A stretch of 64,000 nt of DNA, taken from NCBI RefSeq assembly GCF_014197755.1, contig NZ_JACIGE010000002.1, positions 1 through 64,000 of the forward strand, read 5' to 3'. The notes beneath the pieces are model-generated. The model saw only the letters and a program-made list of their open reading frames with translations. It was not told the DNA's origin and did not search any database. Made by a program: the position numbers and the translations under genes. This DNA comes from Rhodocyclus tenuis. GTDB taxonomy: Bacteria > Pseudomonadota > Gammaproteobacteria > Burkholderiales > Rhodocyclaceae. Of the stretch, positions 1-7,338 are shown one piece after another (the first letter of the stretch is position 1; every line of letters starts with the position of its first letter).

Positions 1-3
1 CAT
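1..3 (-). CDS. pufL: start codon of the gene after pufA, probably pufL (cut by window edge)
   Basis: The first three bases read ATG on the minus strand. AAGGAGG lies at 15-21, about 11 nt upstream of it. In purple bacteria the gene after pufBA is almost always pufL, encoding the reaction-centre L subunit. No further codon is inside the window, so the identity rests on synteny and the ribosome binding site only. Confidence 0.4.
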
Positions 4-24
4 GCCCCTGGCTGCCTCCTTATA

Positions 25-48
25 GCGCTCCCGGAAACGAACGGGCGC
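25..48 (-). other. pufA-pufL intercistronic hairpin
   Basis: GCGC-TC-CCG (25-33) can pair with CGG-GCGC (42-48) around an 8-nt loop, leaving a 2-nt bulge. The hairpin lies between the pufA stop and the next start codon. In Rhodobacter an intercistronic hairpin at this place protects the pufBA mRNA 3' end and sets the excess of light-harvesting over reaction-centre transcripts. The same role here is inferred from position. Confidence 0.4.
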
Positions 49-96
49 GAGCACCCTTCACCCGCCCCGCCCGATTCCTTCGGCAAACGACTCTTG

Positions 97-312
97 CTAG
101 GCAACCAGCGAAGCCGGTGCCGGCGTCGCCGGAACCTGCATGACAGCGACCTTCTTGTTCGGATTCGGGCCGGTGTCGATCCAGTTGAAGCGTTCGGTAC
201 CGAGGCAAAGGAAGTGAATCAGCAGAGCGAGAACGCCCAGCCAAACCGCCGTGCCGATCATCACCGTGCGCGGGTCCAGAACCAACCAAAGTTTCCATTG
301 AGCAGCAGCCAT
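97..312 (-). CDS. pufA: LH1 light-harvesting alpha polypeptide
   Basis: A 71-residue single-span membrane protein that binds bacteriochlorophyll a in the core antenna ring around the reaction centre. The N-terminal WKLWLVLDPRTV, the pigment-binding His in LLIHFL and the following TERFNW are typical of LH1 alpha chains. The C-terminus carries an Ala/Pro-rich tail (PATPAPAS) that is probably processed or extends into the periplasm. The ATG at 310-312 is preferred: AAGGAG sits 7 nt before it but only 1 nt before the in-frame ATG at 316-318. It follows pufB by 32 nt in the same transcript. Confidence 0.93.
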   Translation of the reverse strand: MAAAQWKLWLVLDPRTVMIGTAVWLGVLALLIHFLCLGTERFNWIDTGPNPNKKVAVMQVPATPAPASLVA

Positions 313-344
313 GTCCATACTCCTTTCTGACAGATGTCAAAAGC

Positions 345-494
345 TTATTGAAGCCACGGACGCCACGCCCACACCAGTGCGTGTGCGACGATCGCGATAA
401 CCGCAACAAAAGCGACGCCCTGCGTGTACAGGGTTCCGAACTCCTGGGCTTCCTGCTCCGTCAGCCCGGACAGGGATTTCCTATCTTCAGCCAT
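345..494 (-). CDS. pufB: LH1 light-harvesting beta polypeptide
   Basis: A 49-residue LH1 beta chain. The N-terminal SLSGLT motif is followed by one membrane span with the bacteriochlorophyll-ligating His in IVAHALVWAWRPWL. The gene is too short for standard ORF cut-offs; it begins at the ATG at 492-494, 10 nt after AGGAGG. One oddity: the segment QEFGTLYTQG has Gly where most beta polypeptides have a conserved His (EFH or ELH), whereas the neighbouring pucB keeps the His. It is the first gene after the structured puf leader and is co-transcribed with pufA. Confidence 0.92.
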   Translation of the reverse strand: MAEDRKSLSGLTEQEAQEFGTLYTQGVAFVAVIAIVAHALVWAWRPWLQ

Positions 495-504
495 AGTTGT
501 TTAA

Positions 505-560
505 CCTCCTGATAGGCCTTGCGGCCGTTACCGCGCACATCCCGCGCGGCGGGGATTTCC
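505..560 (-). promoter_or_regulatory. structured puf leader RNA ending in the pufB ribosome binding site
   Basis: A 56-nt leader that matches the puc leader (1172-1227) at 45 of 56 positions without a gap. It has two hairpins: CCGCGC/GCGCGG with a 7-nt loop (531-549) and GGCC-GCAA-GGCC, a GNRA tetraloop stem (515-526). These are followed directly by ATCAGGAGG, the Shine-Dalgarno sequence. The outer pair of the second stem is G-C here and A-U in the puc copy, a compensatory change that supports a selected RNA fold. A role in translation control or mRNA stability is inferred. Confidence 0.7.
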
Positions 561-694
561 GTGGAGGCAGGCACCACGGGAAACTCGAAATCGAACCCAA
601 AACGGCCCGACCTTCAAACTGCCAGCCGATGCACCACCACTGCTACTGCAGAATCACTGTCGCCACTACCAACCCCAAGGCGGCGCGAACGACG

Positions 695-729
695 AAAAAA
701 GGGGCAAGATGGCACCGCCAGCTCACCCC
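695..729 (-). terminator. intrinsic terminator after pucA
   Basis: On the minus strand GGGG is followed by an imperfect inner stem containing TGGC-GGT-GCCA, then CCCC and a run of six T. It lies 20 nt after the pucA stop and before the puf leader, so it should end or attenuate the pucBA transcript. Confidence 0.75.
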
Positions 730-748
730 TCTCTTACAGCTATCGCTA

Positions 749-958
749 TTACTTGACTTCAGCAGCAACCGGAGCCGGAGCAGCCTGGACCGAAACGACG
801 GCCGGCTTGGCAACGGGGAACTCGCTCCACCACGACTTCAGGCGGCCATCAACGAACAGCAGGCCGTGGATCAGAACGGCGAGCAGAGCTGCGAAGAGCA
901 TCCCGATGGGGAGGCCAACGGTGGGCTTGACAACCAACCAGATTTTTCCGTTAGTCAT
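749..958 (-). CDS. pucA: LH2-type light-harvesting alpha polypeptide
   Basis: A 69-residue antenna alpha chain. The N-terminus MTNGKIWLVVKPTVGLP closely resembles LH2 alpha chains (GKIW-VVNP-GIP), and His31 in LLAVLIHGLL is at the usual B850-ligand position. After the span comes W43-W44-S45, around the place where LH2 alpha residues 44/45 hydrogen-bond B850 acetyl groups. An Ala/Pro-rich tail (VQAAPAPVAAEVK) ends the protein. AGGAG 7 nt upstream overlaps the pucB stop region, so translation is probably coupled to pucB. It ends 20 nt before a terminator. Confidence 0.88.
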   Translation of the reverse strand: MTNGKIWLVVKPTVGLPIGMLFAALLAVLIHGLLFVDGRLKSWWSEFPVAKPAVVSVQAAPAPVAAEVK

Positions 959-968
959 GTTTTATCTC

Positions 969-1163
969 CTAGCTCAGAAACGGCAGAACGGTCTGGGCAA
1001 CCAGGGCGCCGCCCCTGCCCCACGGATGCGCTGCGAACACGAGAACGTGTGCAACAACCGCGATACCAACGAAAACGCGAAAACCGTTGGTGACGTACGT
1101 GTGAAGCTCTTCCGCTTCTGCCACGGTCAGGCCGGTCGGCCAAACTTTATTAGCATCTGCCAC
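969..1163 (-). CDS. pucB: LH2-type light-harvesting beta polypeptide
   Basis: A 64-residue antenna beta chain. The N-terminus resembles WPTGLTVAEAEELH, including the conserved early His. One membrane span follows with the bacteriochlorophyll-ligating His in IAVVAHVLVF, and a longer C-terminal tail after HPWGRG. The start is GTG at 1161-1163, 8 nt after AGGAGG; no ATG fits this ribosome binding site. It is the first gene of the pucBA pair, behind the structured leader and a PpsR-like site. No pucC is in the window. Confidence 0.88.
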   Translation of the reverse strand: MADANKVWPTGLTVAEAEELHTYVTNGFRVFVGIAVVAHVLVFAAHPWGRGGALVAQTVLPFLS

Positions 1164-1171
1164 AGTAAATA

Positions 1172-1227
1172 CCTCCTGATGAGCCTTTCGGCTGAAACCG
1201 CGCATCTCCCGCGCGGCAAGGATTACC
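1172..1227 (-). promoter_or_regulatory. structured puc leader RNA ending in the pucB ribosome binding site
   Basis: The paralogue of the puf leader. The first hairpin is CCGCGC/GCGCGG (1198-1216). The second is AGCC-GAAA-GGCT (1182-1193), again with a GNRA tetraloop. The shared ATCAGGAGG follows. Stems are conserved while loops and linkers vary, as expected for a functional RNA. Confidence 0.7.
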
Positions 1228-1301
1228 AAGGTGACTTGCATCACCCGGCGGATAGCCGGCATCGCTCCCCGACACCGACTGTAACGCTGTTTCAAACAAT
1301 T

Positions 1302-1319
1302 TGTATCGTTTGTGTAACA
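1302..1319. promoter_or_regulatory. TGT-N12-ACA (PpsR/CrtJ-type) operator upstream of pucBA
   Basis: TGT at 1302-1304 and ACA at 1317-1319 are separated by exactly 12 nt, the consensus bound by the photosynthesis repressor PpsR/CrtJ. A second near-site with N13 spacing lies at 1280-1298. The site is about 140 bp upstream of pucB. No exact copy was found upstream of bchC or pufB. Chance matches to a 6-base spaced motif are possible. Confidence 0.5.
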
Positions 1320-1336
1320 GACGGTGCCAGTCTACT

Positions 1337-1369
1337 CCGCAAAAAATGAAAGTCAAACATTTTTTGCGG
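1337..1369. repeat. perfect 12-bp inverted repeat between bchC and pucB
   Basis: CCGCAAAAAATG (1337-1348) and CATTTTTTGCGG (1358-1369) are perfect inverted repeats around a 9-nt loop, 41 nt after the bchC stop. The run of T is inside the stem, not after it, so this is an unusual terminator at best. It may be an mRNA 3' end stabiliser or a protein-binding dyad upstream of the puc promoter. Confidence 0.6.
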
Positions 1370-1410
1370 ACAGGCGCAGAAAGTACGGAACCATCGCGGC
1401 ACATCCGGAA

Positions 1411-2343
1411 TCAGCGGCTGTTCCGCCAGTCGAGCACCATCTTCAGGCAGCCCGCATCGCCAAAAGCGGTGCGATACGCCGCCTGCGCTTCCGCTGCAGC
1501 CAGGCGATGCGTGATCAGCCCGGCGAGCGACAGGCGACTACTCTCGACATGCGCTTTCACTGCCGCCAGATCGGGGTCACGGAACTCGGCAGCGACGCGC
1601 AGACGCGCCTCTCGCATGAACGCCGGCGGAAAATTGAACGACAACGGCTTGTCATAGAAACCTGCAAGAACGACCTCGCCACCGCGTGCCAGGCGGCCGA
1701 TCAGCGTATCGAGCAGCGACGGATCGCCGCTGACATCGCAGATGACGCGATAGTCCTTGCGCGTGTCGGTCGCCGGATCGATCACGGCATAGCCCTCGGC
1801 GCCCTGCATGCGCTGCGGATTACGCTCCCAGACCACCGGCTTGCCGCCCTCGACGACGGCCAGACGCGCCAGCAAGCGGCCGAGCACGCCATGACCGACG
1901 ATCAGTTCCGGCAACTCACCGCCAACGAGCGCGTGATACGCCGTCGCCGCCAGTGCGAGCAGGACGCCCTGCTCGCCCAACTGTTCGCTGAACGGGATGA
2001 CGCGCGCACCCGGAACGACAACACGCGCTGCAGCGCCGCCGAACAAGCCATGCACCTCGCCATAACACTTCGCGCCGGGAACAAAGACATAGTCACCGAC
2101 CGCGCGCCCCGAACGCTCGCCGGCAGCGATGACGCGACCGACCGACTCGTAACCCGGCACCAGCGGATAACCCAGCCCGGGGAAAGGCGGCATGCGCCCT
2201 GTCCACAACAGCTTCTCGGTGCCGGTGCTGATACCGCTCCAGTCGATATCGACAACGACATCCTCATCACCCGGCGCCGTCAGCGCCAGGCGCCGCAGAG
2301 AAAGACTTTCCGGTGCTTCCAGTACGACCGCGAGGGTATCCAT
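1411..2343 (-). CDS. bchC: 2-desacetyl-2-hydroxyethyl bacteriochlorophyllide a dehydrogenase BchC
   Basis: A 310-residue NAD-dependent medium-chain dehydrogenase that oxidises the C3 hydroxyethyl group to acetyl in late bacteriochlorophyll a synthesis. The N-terminal segments DVVVDIDWSGISTGTEKLLW and PPFPGLGYPLVPGYESVGRV are hallmark BchC sequences. The start at 2341-2343 was chosen by alignment to family N-termini; upstream in-frame sequence is not BchC-like, and no strong Shine-Dalgarno is present. In many purple bacteria bchC is followed by bchXYZ and then puf; here pucBA and pufBA follow directly. Confidence 0.92.
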   Translation of the reverse strand: MDTLAVVLEAPESLSLRRLALTAPGDEDVVVDIDWSGISTGTEKLLWTGRMPPFPGLGYPLVPGYESVGRVIAAGERSGRAVGDYVFVPGAKCYGEVHGLFGGAAARVVVPGARVIPFSEQLGEQGVLLALAATAYHALVGGELPELIVGHGVLGRLLARLAVVEGGKPVVWERNPQRMQGAEGYAVIDPATDTRKDYRVICDVSGDPSLLDTLIGRLARGGEVVLAGFYDKPLSFNFPPAFMREARLRVAAEFRDPDLAAVKAHVESSRLSLAGLITHRLAAAEAQAAYRTAFGDAGCLKMVLDWRNSR

Positions 2344-2570
2344 AAACTTGTCCCGAACAGAATAGAAGAAAATCAAATCATTGAAGAGAAACGCTGGCGC
2401 GCCAGCGCAAGCAAGGGCGAGTCTAGCGGCCGGACTGCTGAAGTCAATCTCCCGCCAGACAAAGCCCAACCACAACAAAGCCTTAGCCAACAGCAAGGAC
2501 AATGAAAGGACTGATCGGGGCAGAGACTAAACAACGAACGCACGCTTGAGGAGCGATGCACAAGGGAAGA

Positions 2571-2600
2571 TTGACCGAGAGCAGCCCTCGCCCGTATAAT
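2571..2600 (+). promoter_or_regulatory. sigma-70 promoter of the tRNA-Met gene
   Basis: TTGACC (2571-2576) and a perfect TATAAT (2595-2600) are separated by 18 bp. The -10 box ends 14 nt before the mature tRNA 5' end. Confidence 0.85.
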
Positions 2601-2614
2601 CTTGCGCCCTAGAT

Positions 2615-2691
2615 GGTGATGTAGCTCAGTTGGTTAGAGCGATGGATTCATAACCCATAGGTCGGCAGTTCAATTCTGCCCATCACCACCA
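2615..2691 (+). tRNA. tRNA-Met (anticodon CAT)
   Basis: A 77-nt cloverleaf with encoded CCA. The acceptor is GGTGATG/CATCACC, the D arm is GCTC-AGTTGGTTA-GAGC, the anticodon CAT is at 2649-2651, and the T arm is GGCAG-TTCAATT-CTGCC. The paired G1-C72 rules out the initiator tRNA. Elongator Met is the best call; a CAT-anticodon tRNA-Ile2 modified to lysidine cannot be fully excluded by eye. Confidence 0.93.
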
Positions 2692-2707
2692 AAAATTCAA
2701 ACACTTA

Positions 2708-2738
2708 GGCCAAGCTTTCGAGCTTGGCCTTTTGTTTT
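2708..2738 (+). terminator. intrinsic terminator after tRNA-Met
   Basis: A perfect 9-bp stem GGCCAAGCT/AGCTTGGCC with a TTCG tetraloop, followed by TTTTGTTTT. It lies 16 nt after the tRNA. Nothing further is seen between here and the parC stop. Confidence 0.93.
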
Positions 2739-2896
2739 CCGGCGCTGGTGAGATGGCCGCAAGGTCGCCGCAGCGCCGCGAAGACAAGTCGGGAGCTGCG
2801 CCGCCAGCGCCTTGCCGGCAGCCCGATCAGCGCACCGCCGCGCCTGACGGCCCACTCGGCACTCGGCCGGCGCGCGAGGCAGGACGGTGCGCCGGG

Positions 2897-5218
2897 TTAC
2901 TTGTCTTCGCTACGTTTCACCACCGGCCCGACGCCGACGACGACGCCCTGCTTGGGCAGGCAGGTTCCCTTGGCGCCGCGATGCACACGGTGCTGGTCGA
3001 GCTCATCGCCGGCGAGCACCAGCGGCATGATGCGGCCACGGATGTTGAGCTGCAGGACGACGCGGTCGCCGTGCAGCGGCAGCAGCATCGCCAGCGTCGC
3101 GCCCGGTTCGAGGCCGACCAGCTTGACGCCCTTGCCCTTGTCCAGCTCGCGCATTTCGGCGAAGGGGAAGACCGGGAAGCGGCCGCTCGTCGTGCTGCCG
3201 CCGATCCACAGCCCGCGCGTGTCGGCCGGCAGAAGCAGCGGCGGCAGCGGCAGCTCGCCGTCGTCGAGCGTGAGGAAGGTCTTGCCCGAACGCGGCCGCG
3301 CCACCAGATTCTTCAGCGCACTGACAAAACCGTAGCCGCCCTGGCCGGCAAACAGGTACTTGCTCTCAAGGTCGCCGCCGAGCAGGTAGAGCAGGCGCGC
3401 GCCGTTCTGCACCTCGATCAGTGAGGTGATCGGAATACCGTCGCCGCGGCCGGTCGGCGCCTCGGACGCCTGGAACGAGTAGCTGCGACCGTCGCTGTCG
3501 AGCAGCACCACCGGCAGCACGGTGCGCGTCTCCAACGCGGCAAGGAGTTCGTCGCCGGGCTTGAAGCCGACCTGCGCGAGGTCGACGCCATGGCCGGGGC
3601 GCGCGCGCAGCCAGCCGTTCTTCGACAGGATGACGGTCACCGGTTCGTCGGCAACCGCGGCCACCGGCAGCCCGGACGACGACGAAGCCTCCTCTTCGAT
3701 CACGGTCCGCCGGGCGTCGCCGTAGCGCGTGGCATCGGCCTCGATCTCGCCGATGATCGCCTCGCGCATCGCTTTCGGCGAGTTGAGCAGACGTTCGAGC
3801 TTCGCCTTCTCCTTGGCGAGCTCGGCCGCTTCCTTTTCCAGCTTGATCCATTCGAGGCGCGCCAGCTGGCGCAGACGGATTTCGAGAATGTCCTGCGCCT
3901 GCGTTTCGGACAGGCCGAAGGCGCTCATCAGCGCCGCCTTCGGCTCGTCGCTCTCGCGGATGATGCGGATCACCTCGTCGATGTGCAGGAAGGCGATCTT
4001 GCGCCCGTCGAGGATGTGCAGACGGCGGTCGACCTCGTCGAGCCGGAACTGGCAGCGACGCGTCACCGTCGTCAGGCGGAAGCTCGCCCATTCGCCAACG
4101 AGCATCTTCAGCGATTTGCGCGAGGGATTGCCTTCGAGACCGACGACGGTGAGGTTGATCTTCACCGACGATTCAAGACTGGTGCCGGCAAAGAGGAAGG
4201 TCATCAGCTCGTCGCGATTGACCTTCGAGTTCTTCGGTTCGATCACCAGACGCACCGAGGTCGATTTGTCCGACTCGTCGCGCACGTTGTCGATCAGTGA
4301 CAGCACACGCTGCTTCGCCACCAGCTGCTGCGGCTTCAGCTTGTCCTTCTTCGGGTCCTTCAGCTTCGGGTCGGCCAGCGCGTCGAGTTCCTCGAGCACC
4401 TTCTTCGCCGAGCAGCCGGGAGGGAATTCGGTGATCACCACCTGCCACTGGTTGCGCGCCATCTCCTCGAACTCGTAGCGCGCACGCACGCGCAATGACC
4501 CCTGCCCCGACTCGTAGGCCGAGAGGATGTCGGCCTCCGGCGAGATCAGTTTGCCGCCACCGGGGAAATCCGGTCCGGGCAGGTGCGTCATCAGCTCGCC
4601 GACGCTGATCTCCGGGTTGCGGATATAGGCGACGCAGGCCGCCGCTACTTCTTTCAGATTGTGCGGCGGCAGGTCGCAGGCCATGCCGACGGCGATACCC
4701 GAAGCACCGTTAAGCAGGGTGAACGGCAGGCGCGCTGGCAGCACCTTCGGTTCCTGGAAGGAGCCGTCGTAGTTGTCCTGGAAATCGACCGTGCCGCGGT
4801 CGACTTCGGACAGCAGCAACTCGGCGATCGGCGCCAGACGGATTTCGGTGTAGCGCATCGCCGCCGGCGAGTCGCCGTCGAGCGAGCCGAAATTGCCCTG
4901 CCCGTCCATCAGCGGGTAGCGCACGGTGAAATCCTGCGCCAGCCGCACCATCGCGTCGTACACCGCGGTGTCGCCGTGCGGATGCAGCTTGCCGAGCACG
5001 TCGCCGACAACGCGCGCCGACTTCACCGGCTTGCTGTCGGACTTCTGCCCGGCCTCCCACATGCTGAACAGGATGCGTTTCTGCACCGGCTTCTGGCCGT
5101 CGTGCACCATCGGAATGGCGCGATCCTTGACCGCCATGATGGCGTAGGCGAGGTAGGCGCGTTCGGCAAAGCTGCCGATGGAAACGCCCTCGCGCGGCAG
5201 TTCTTCAATACTGGACAT
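2897..5218 (-). CDS. parC: DNA topoisomerase IV subunit A (ParC)
   Basis: The 773-residue breakage-reunion subunit of topoisomerase IV, which decatenates daughter chromosomes. The QRDR region contains [19 protein letters not shown], and the catalytic Tyr lies in AMRYTEIRL (about residue 120). A coiled-coil arm and a beta-pinwheel-like C-terminal part follow (about residues 500-760). The sequence is closer to ParC than GyrA because it lacks a GyrA-box region and pairs with parE. It starts 6 nt after the parE stop, so the two form an operon. Confidence 0.95.
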   Translation of the reverse strand: MSSIEELPREGVSIGSFAERAYLAYAIMAVKDRAIPMVHDGQKPVQKRILFSMWEAGQKSDSKPVKSARVVGDVLGKLHPHGDTAVYDAMVRLAQDFTVRYPLMDGQGNFGSLDGDSPAAMRYTEIRLAPIAELLLSEVDRGTVDFQDNYDGSFQEPKVLPARLPFTLLNGASGIAVGMACDLPPHNLKEVAAACVAYIRNPEISVGELMTHLPGPDFPGGGKLISPEADILSAYESGQGSLRVRARYEFEEMARNQWQVVITEFPPGCSAKKVLEELDALADPKLKDPKKDKLKPQQLVAKQRVLSLIDNVRDESDKSTSVRLVIEPKNSKVNRDELMTFLFAGTSLESSVKINLTVVGLEGNPSRKSLKMLVGEWASFRLTTVTRRCQFRLDEVDRRLHILDGRKIAFLHIDEVIRIIRESDEPKAALMSAFGLSETQAQDILEIRLRQLARLEWIKLEKEAAELAKEKAKLERLLNSPKAMREAIIGEIEADATRYGDARRTVIEEEASSSSGLPVAAVADEPVTVILSKNGWLRARPGHGVDLAQVGFKPGDELLAALETRTVLPVVLLDSDGRSYSFQASEAPTGRGDGIPITSLIEVQNGARLLYLLGGDLESKYLFAGQGGYGFVSALKNLVARPRSGKTFLTLDDGELPLPPLLLPADTRGLWIGGSTTSGRFPVFPFAEMRELDKGKGVKLVGLEPGATLAMLLPLHGDRVVLQLNIRGRIMPLVLAGDELDQHRVHRGAKGTCLPKQGVVVGVGPVVKRSEDK

Positions 5219-5224
5219 CGTCGC

Positions 5225-7246
5225 TCAATCCTCGATCTGATAACCGGCGCGCGACATCCAGTCGCGCCGCCAGGCGGCTTCCTTGCGTGCCATCAGGTGG
5301 CCGAACAGCGCCTGCGTTTCGCCGAATTCATCTTCTGCCGTCGGCAGCTCGACGCGCAGCAGGCGCCGTGTATCCGGTGACATGGTCGTTTCCCACAGCT
5401 CCTCGCGCGACATTTCGCCGAGACCCTTGAAGCGCGAGGTGCGGATGTCGCGGTAGCCTTCCTTGCCGAGGCGGTCGAGTACGGCCTGCAGTTCGTTGCC
5501 GTCCATCGCGTACAGCTTGCGCGCCGGCCGCGACTTGCCCGCTGCCGCGGCGTCAATGCGGAACAGCGGCGCCTGCGCAATATAGAGATGGCCGGCGGCG
5601 ATCACCTGCGGGAAGTGGCGGAAGAACAGCGTCAGCAGCAGCGTCGTGATGTGCAGGCCGTCGTCGTCGGCATCGGCCATGATGGCGATGGTGTGATAGC
5701 GCAGGTTGGCCAGCACTTTCACGGCGGCTGCCGCATCGCCATCGGCCGCGGGAGCAAAGGCGTGCGGGTCGATGCCGATGGCGACGGCGATGTCGTGCAC
5801 CTCGGCATTCGAGAGAACGGTGTCGCCGCCGACCTCCCAGGTGTTCTCGATCTTGCCCTTGAGCGGCAGGATCGCCTGATTGTCCTTGTTGCGCGCCTGC
5901 TTGGCGCTGCCGCCGGCGGAGTCGCCCTCGACCAGGAACAGCTCGCACTCTGCCGGATCGGCGCTGGCACATTCGGTCAGCTTGCCCGGCAACTGGCTGA
6001 CGCCGGCCGAGCGCTTGCGCTCGACCTTCTGCCCTTCGCGCAGGCGCGCCCGTGCATGGTTCAGCGCCAGATCGGCGATGGCGCGCGCCGAGTCGATGTT
6101 GGCGATCAGCCAGGATTCGAGCCGCGGCTTGACCATCTCGACGATCAGCCGGTGCGCCTCGCGCGAATCGAGGCGCTCCTTGACCTGCCCGCGAAACTGC
6201 GGATCGAGCAGCCGGACCGAGAGCACGAAGCGCACGTTGCGCCAGCAGTCTTCGGGCGTCAGCTTGATGCCCTTGCTCATCAGCCCGTGGCTTTCGGCAA
6301 AGCGCTTCAAGGCCTCGAACAGCGCAGTGCGCAAGCCGGCCTCATGCGTACCACCGCTGACCGTCGGAATCAGGTTGACGTAGGACTCGCCGAGCGTCCC
6401 CGCATCCTCGGTCCAGCAGATCGCCCAGGCGGCGCCCTCGCCCTCGGCAAACGAAGATTCGGCAGTATCAGCGGCAGCATAAGCTTCGCCGGCGAACATC
6501 TGGCCGATGCACGCGGCGTCGCCGCACATCTCGGCAAGGTAGTCGGCGAGGCCGTTGGCGTAGTGCCAGGCGCGCTCGTCGAAACTGCCGTCCTTCTGCT
6601 CGATGCGCAGCACGCTCTTCACGCCGGGCAGCAGCACCGACTTGGCGCGCAGCATGCGCTCGATCTCGTCCTGCGGAATGCGCGGCGATTCGAAGTACTT
6701 CGCGTCGGGCCAGACGCGAACGCGCGTTCCCGACGTGCCGCTGACGCTGCTCTCGTTCTTGCGCACCGTCGTCAGCGGCACGGCGATCTCGCCGCCATTG
6801 GCGAATTCGAGCCGGTAGGCCTTGCCGCCGCGACGGATGTCCACTTCCAGCCGCGTCGACAGCGCGTTGGTCACCGACACACCGACGCCGTGCAGACCGC
6901 CGGAAAATTTGTAGACCGAGTTCGCGTCCTGCTTGTGGAACTTGCCGCCCGAGTGCAGTTCGCAAAAAACCAGCTGCACCGCCGGCACCTTTTCCACAGG
7001 ATGCAGATCGACCGGAATGCCGCGGCCGTCGTCTTCGACGGCGACCGAGTTGTCCTGATAGAGCGTGACGGTGATGTGCCGCGCAAAGCCGGCGAGCGCC
7101 TCGTCGGCAGCGTTGTCGATCACCTCCTGGATGACGTGCGCGCACGAGTCGGTGCGCGTGTACATGCCGGGACGCAGCTTGACGGGCTCGAGGCCGCGCA
7201 GCACGTCAATGTCGCTGGCGGTGTAGGTATTACCGGGGTTTGCCAT
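5225..7246 (-). CDS. parE: DNA topoisomerase IV subunit B (ParE)
   Basis: The 673-residue ATPase subunit of topoisomerase IV. The GHKL ATPase domain holds the VIDNAADEAL motif and the GGLHGVGVSVTNALS lid. The Toprim domain has EGDSAGGSAKQARN and the metal-binding run MADADDDG, with three Asp where many homologues have DADVDG. The C-terminal GLGEMSREELWETTM is typical. It lies directly upstream of parC. Long reading frames on the opposite strand are high-GC shadows. Confidence 0.95.
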   Translation of the reverse strand: MANPGNTYTASDIDVLRGLEPVKLRPGMYTRTDSCAHVIQEVIDNAADEALAGFARHITVTLYQDNSVAVEDDGRGIPVDLHPVEKVPAVQLVFCELHSGGKFHKQDANSVYKFSGGLHGVGVSVTNALSTRLEVDIRRGGKAYRLEFANGGEIAVPLTTVRKNESSVSGTSGTRVRVWPDAKYFESPRIPQDEIERMLRAKSVLLPGVKSVLRIEQKDGSFDERAWHYANGLADYLAEMCGDAACIGQMFAGEAYAAADTAESSFAEGEGAAWAICWTEDAGTLGESYVNLIPTVSGGTHEAGLRTALFEALKRFAESHGLMSKGIKLTPEDCWRNVRFVLSVRLLDPQFRGQVKERLDSREAHRLIVEMVKPRLESWLIANIDSARAIADLALNHARARLREGQKVERKRSAGVSQLPGKLTECASADPAECELFLVEGDSAGGSAKQARNKDNQAILPLKGKIENTWEVGGDTVLSNAEVHDIAVAIGIDPHAFAPAADGDAAAAVKVLANLRYHTIAIMADADDDGLHITTLLLTLFFRHFPQVIAAGHLYIAQAPLFRIDAAAAGKSRPARKLYAMDGNELQAVLDRLGKEGYRDIRTSRFKGLGEMSREELWETTMSPDTRRLLRVELPTAEDEFGETQALFGHLMARKEAAWRRDWMSRAGYQIED

Positions 7247-7338
7247 GCGGGCAGATCCTTCGCATCGTTCGATTGGCCGCGATTATTCCAAAACGCCGCG
7301 TTTGCTTCCTGTTTTTTTCGGCGCATGGCGCCGGTGGC

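Noticed and set aside
2392-2407. 16-bp palindrome CGCTGGCGCGCCAGCG upstream of bchC
   Set aside because: GC-rich palindromes of this kind occur often by chance in such genomes, and it matches no known photosynthesis-regulator site.
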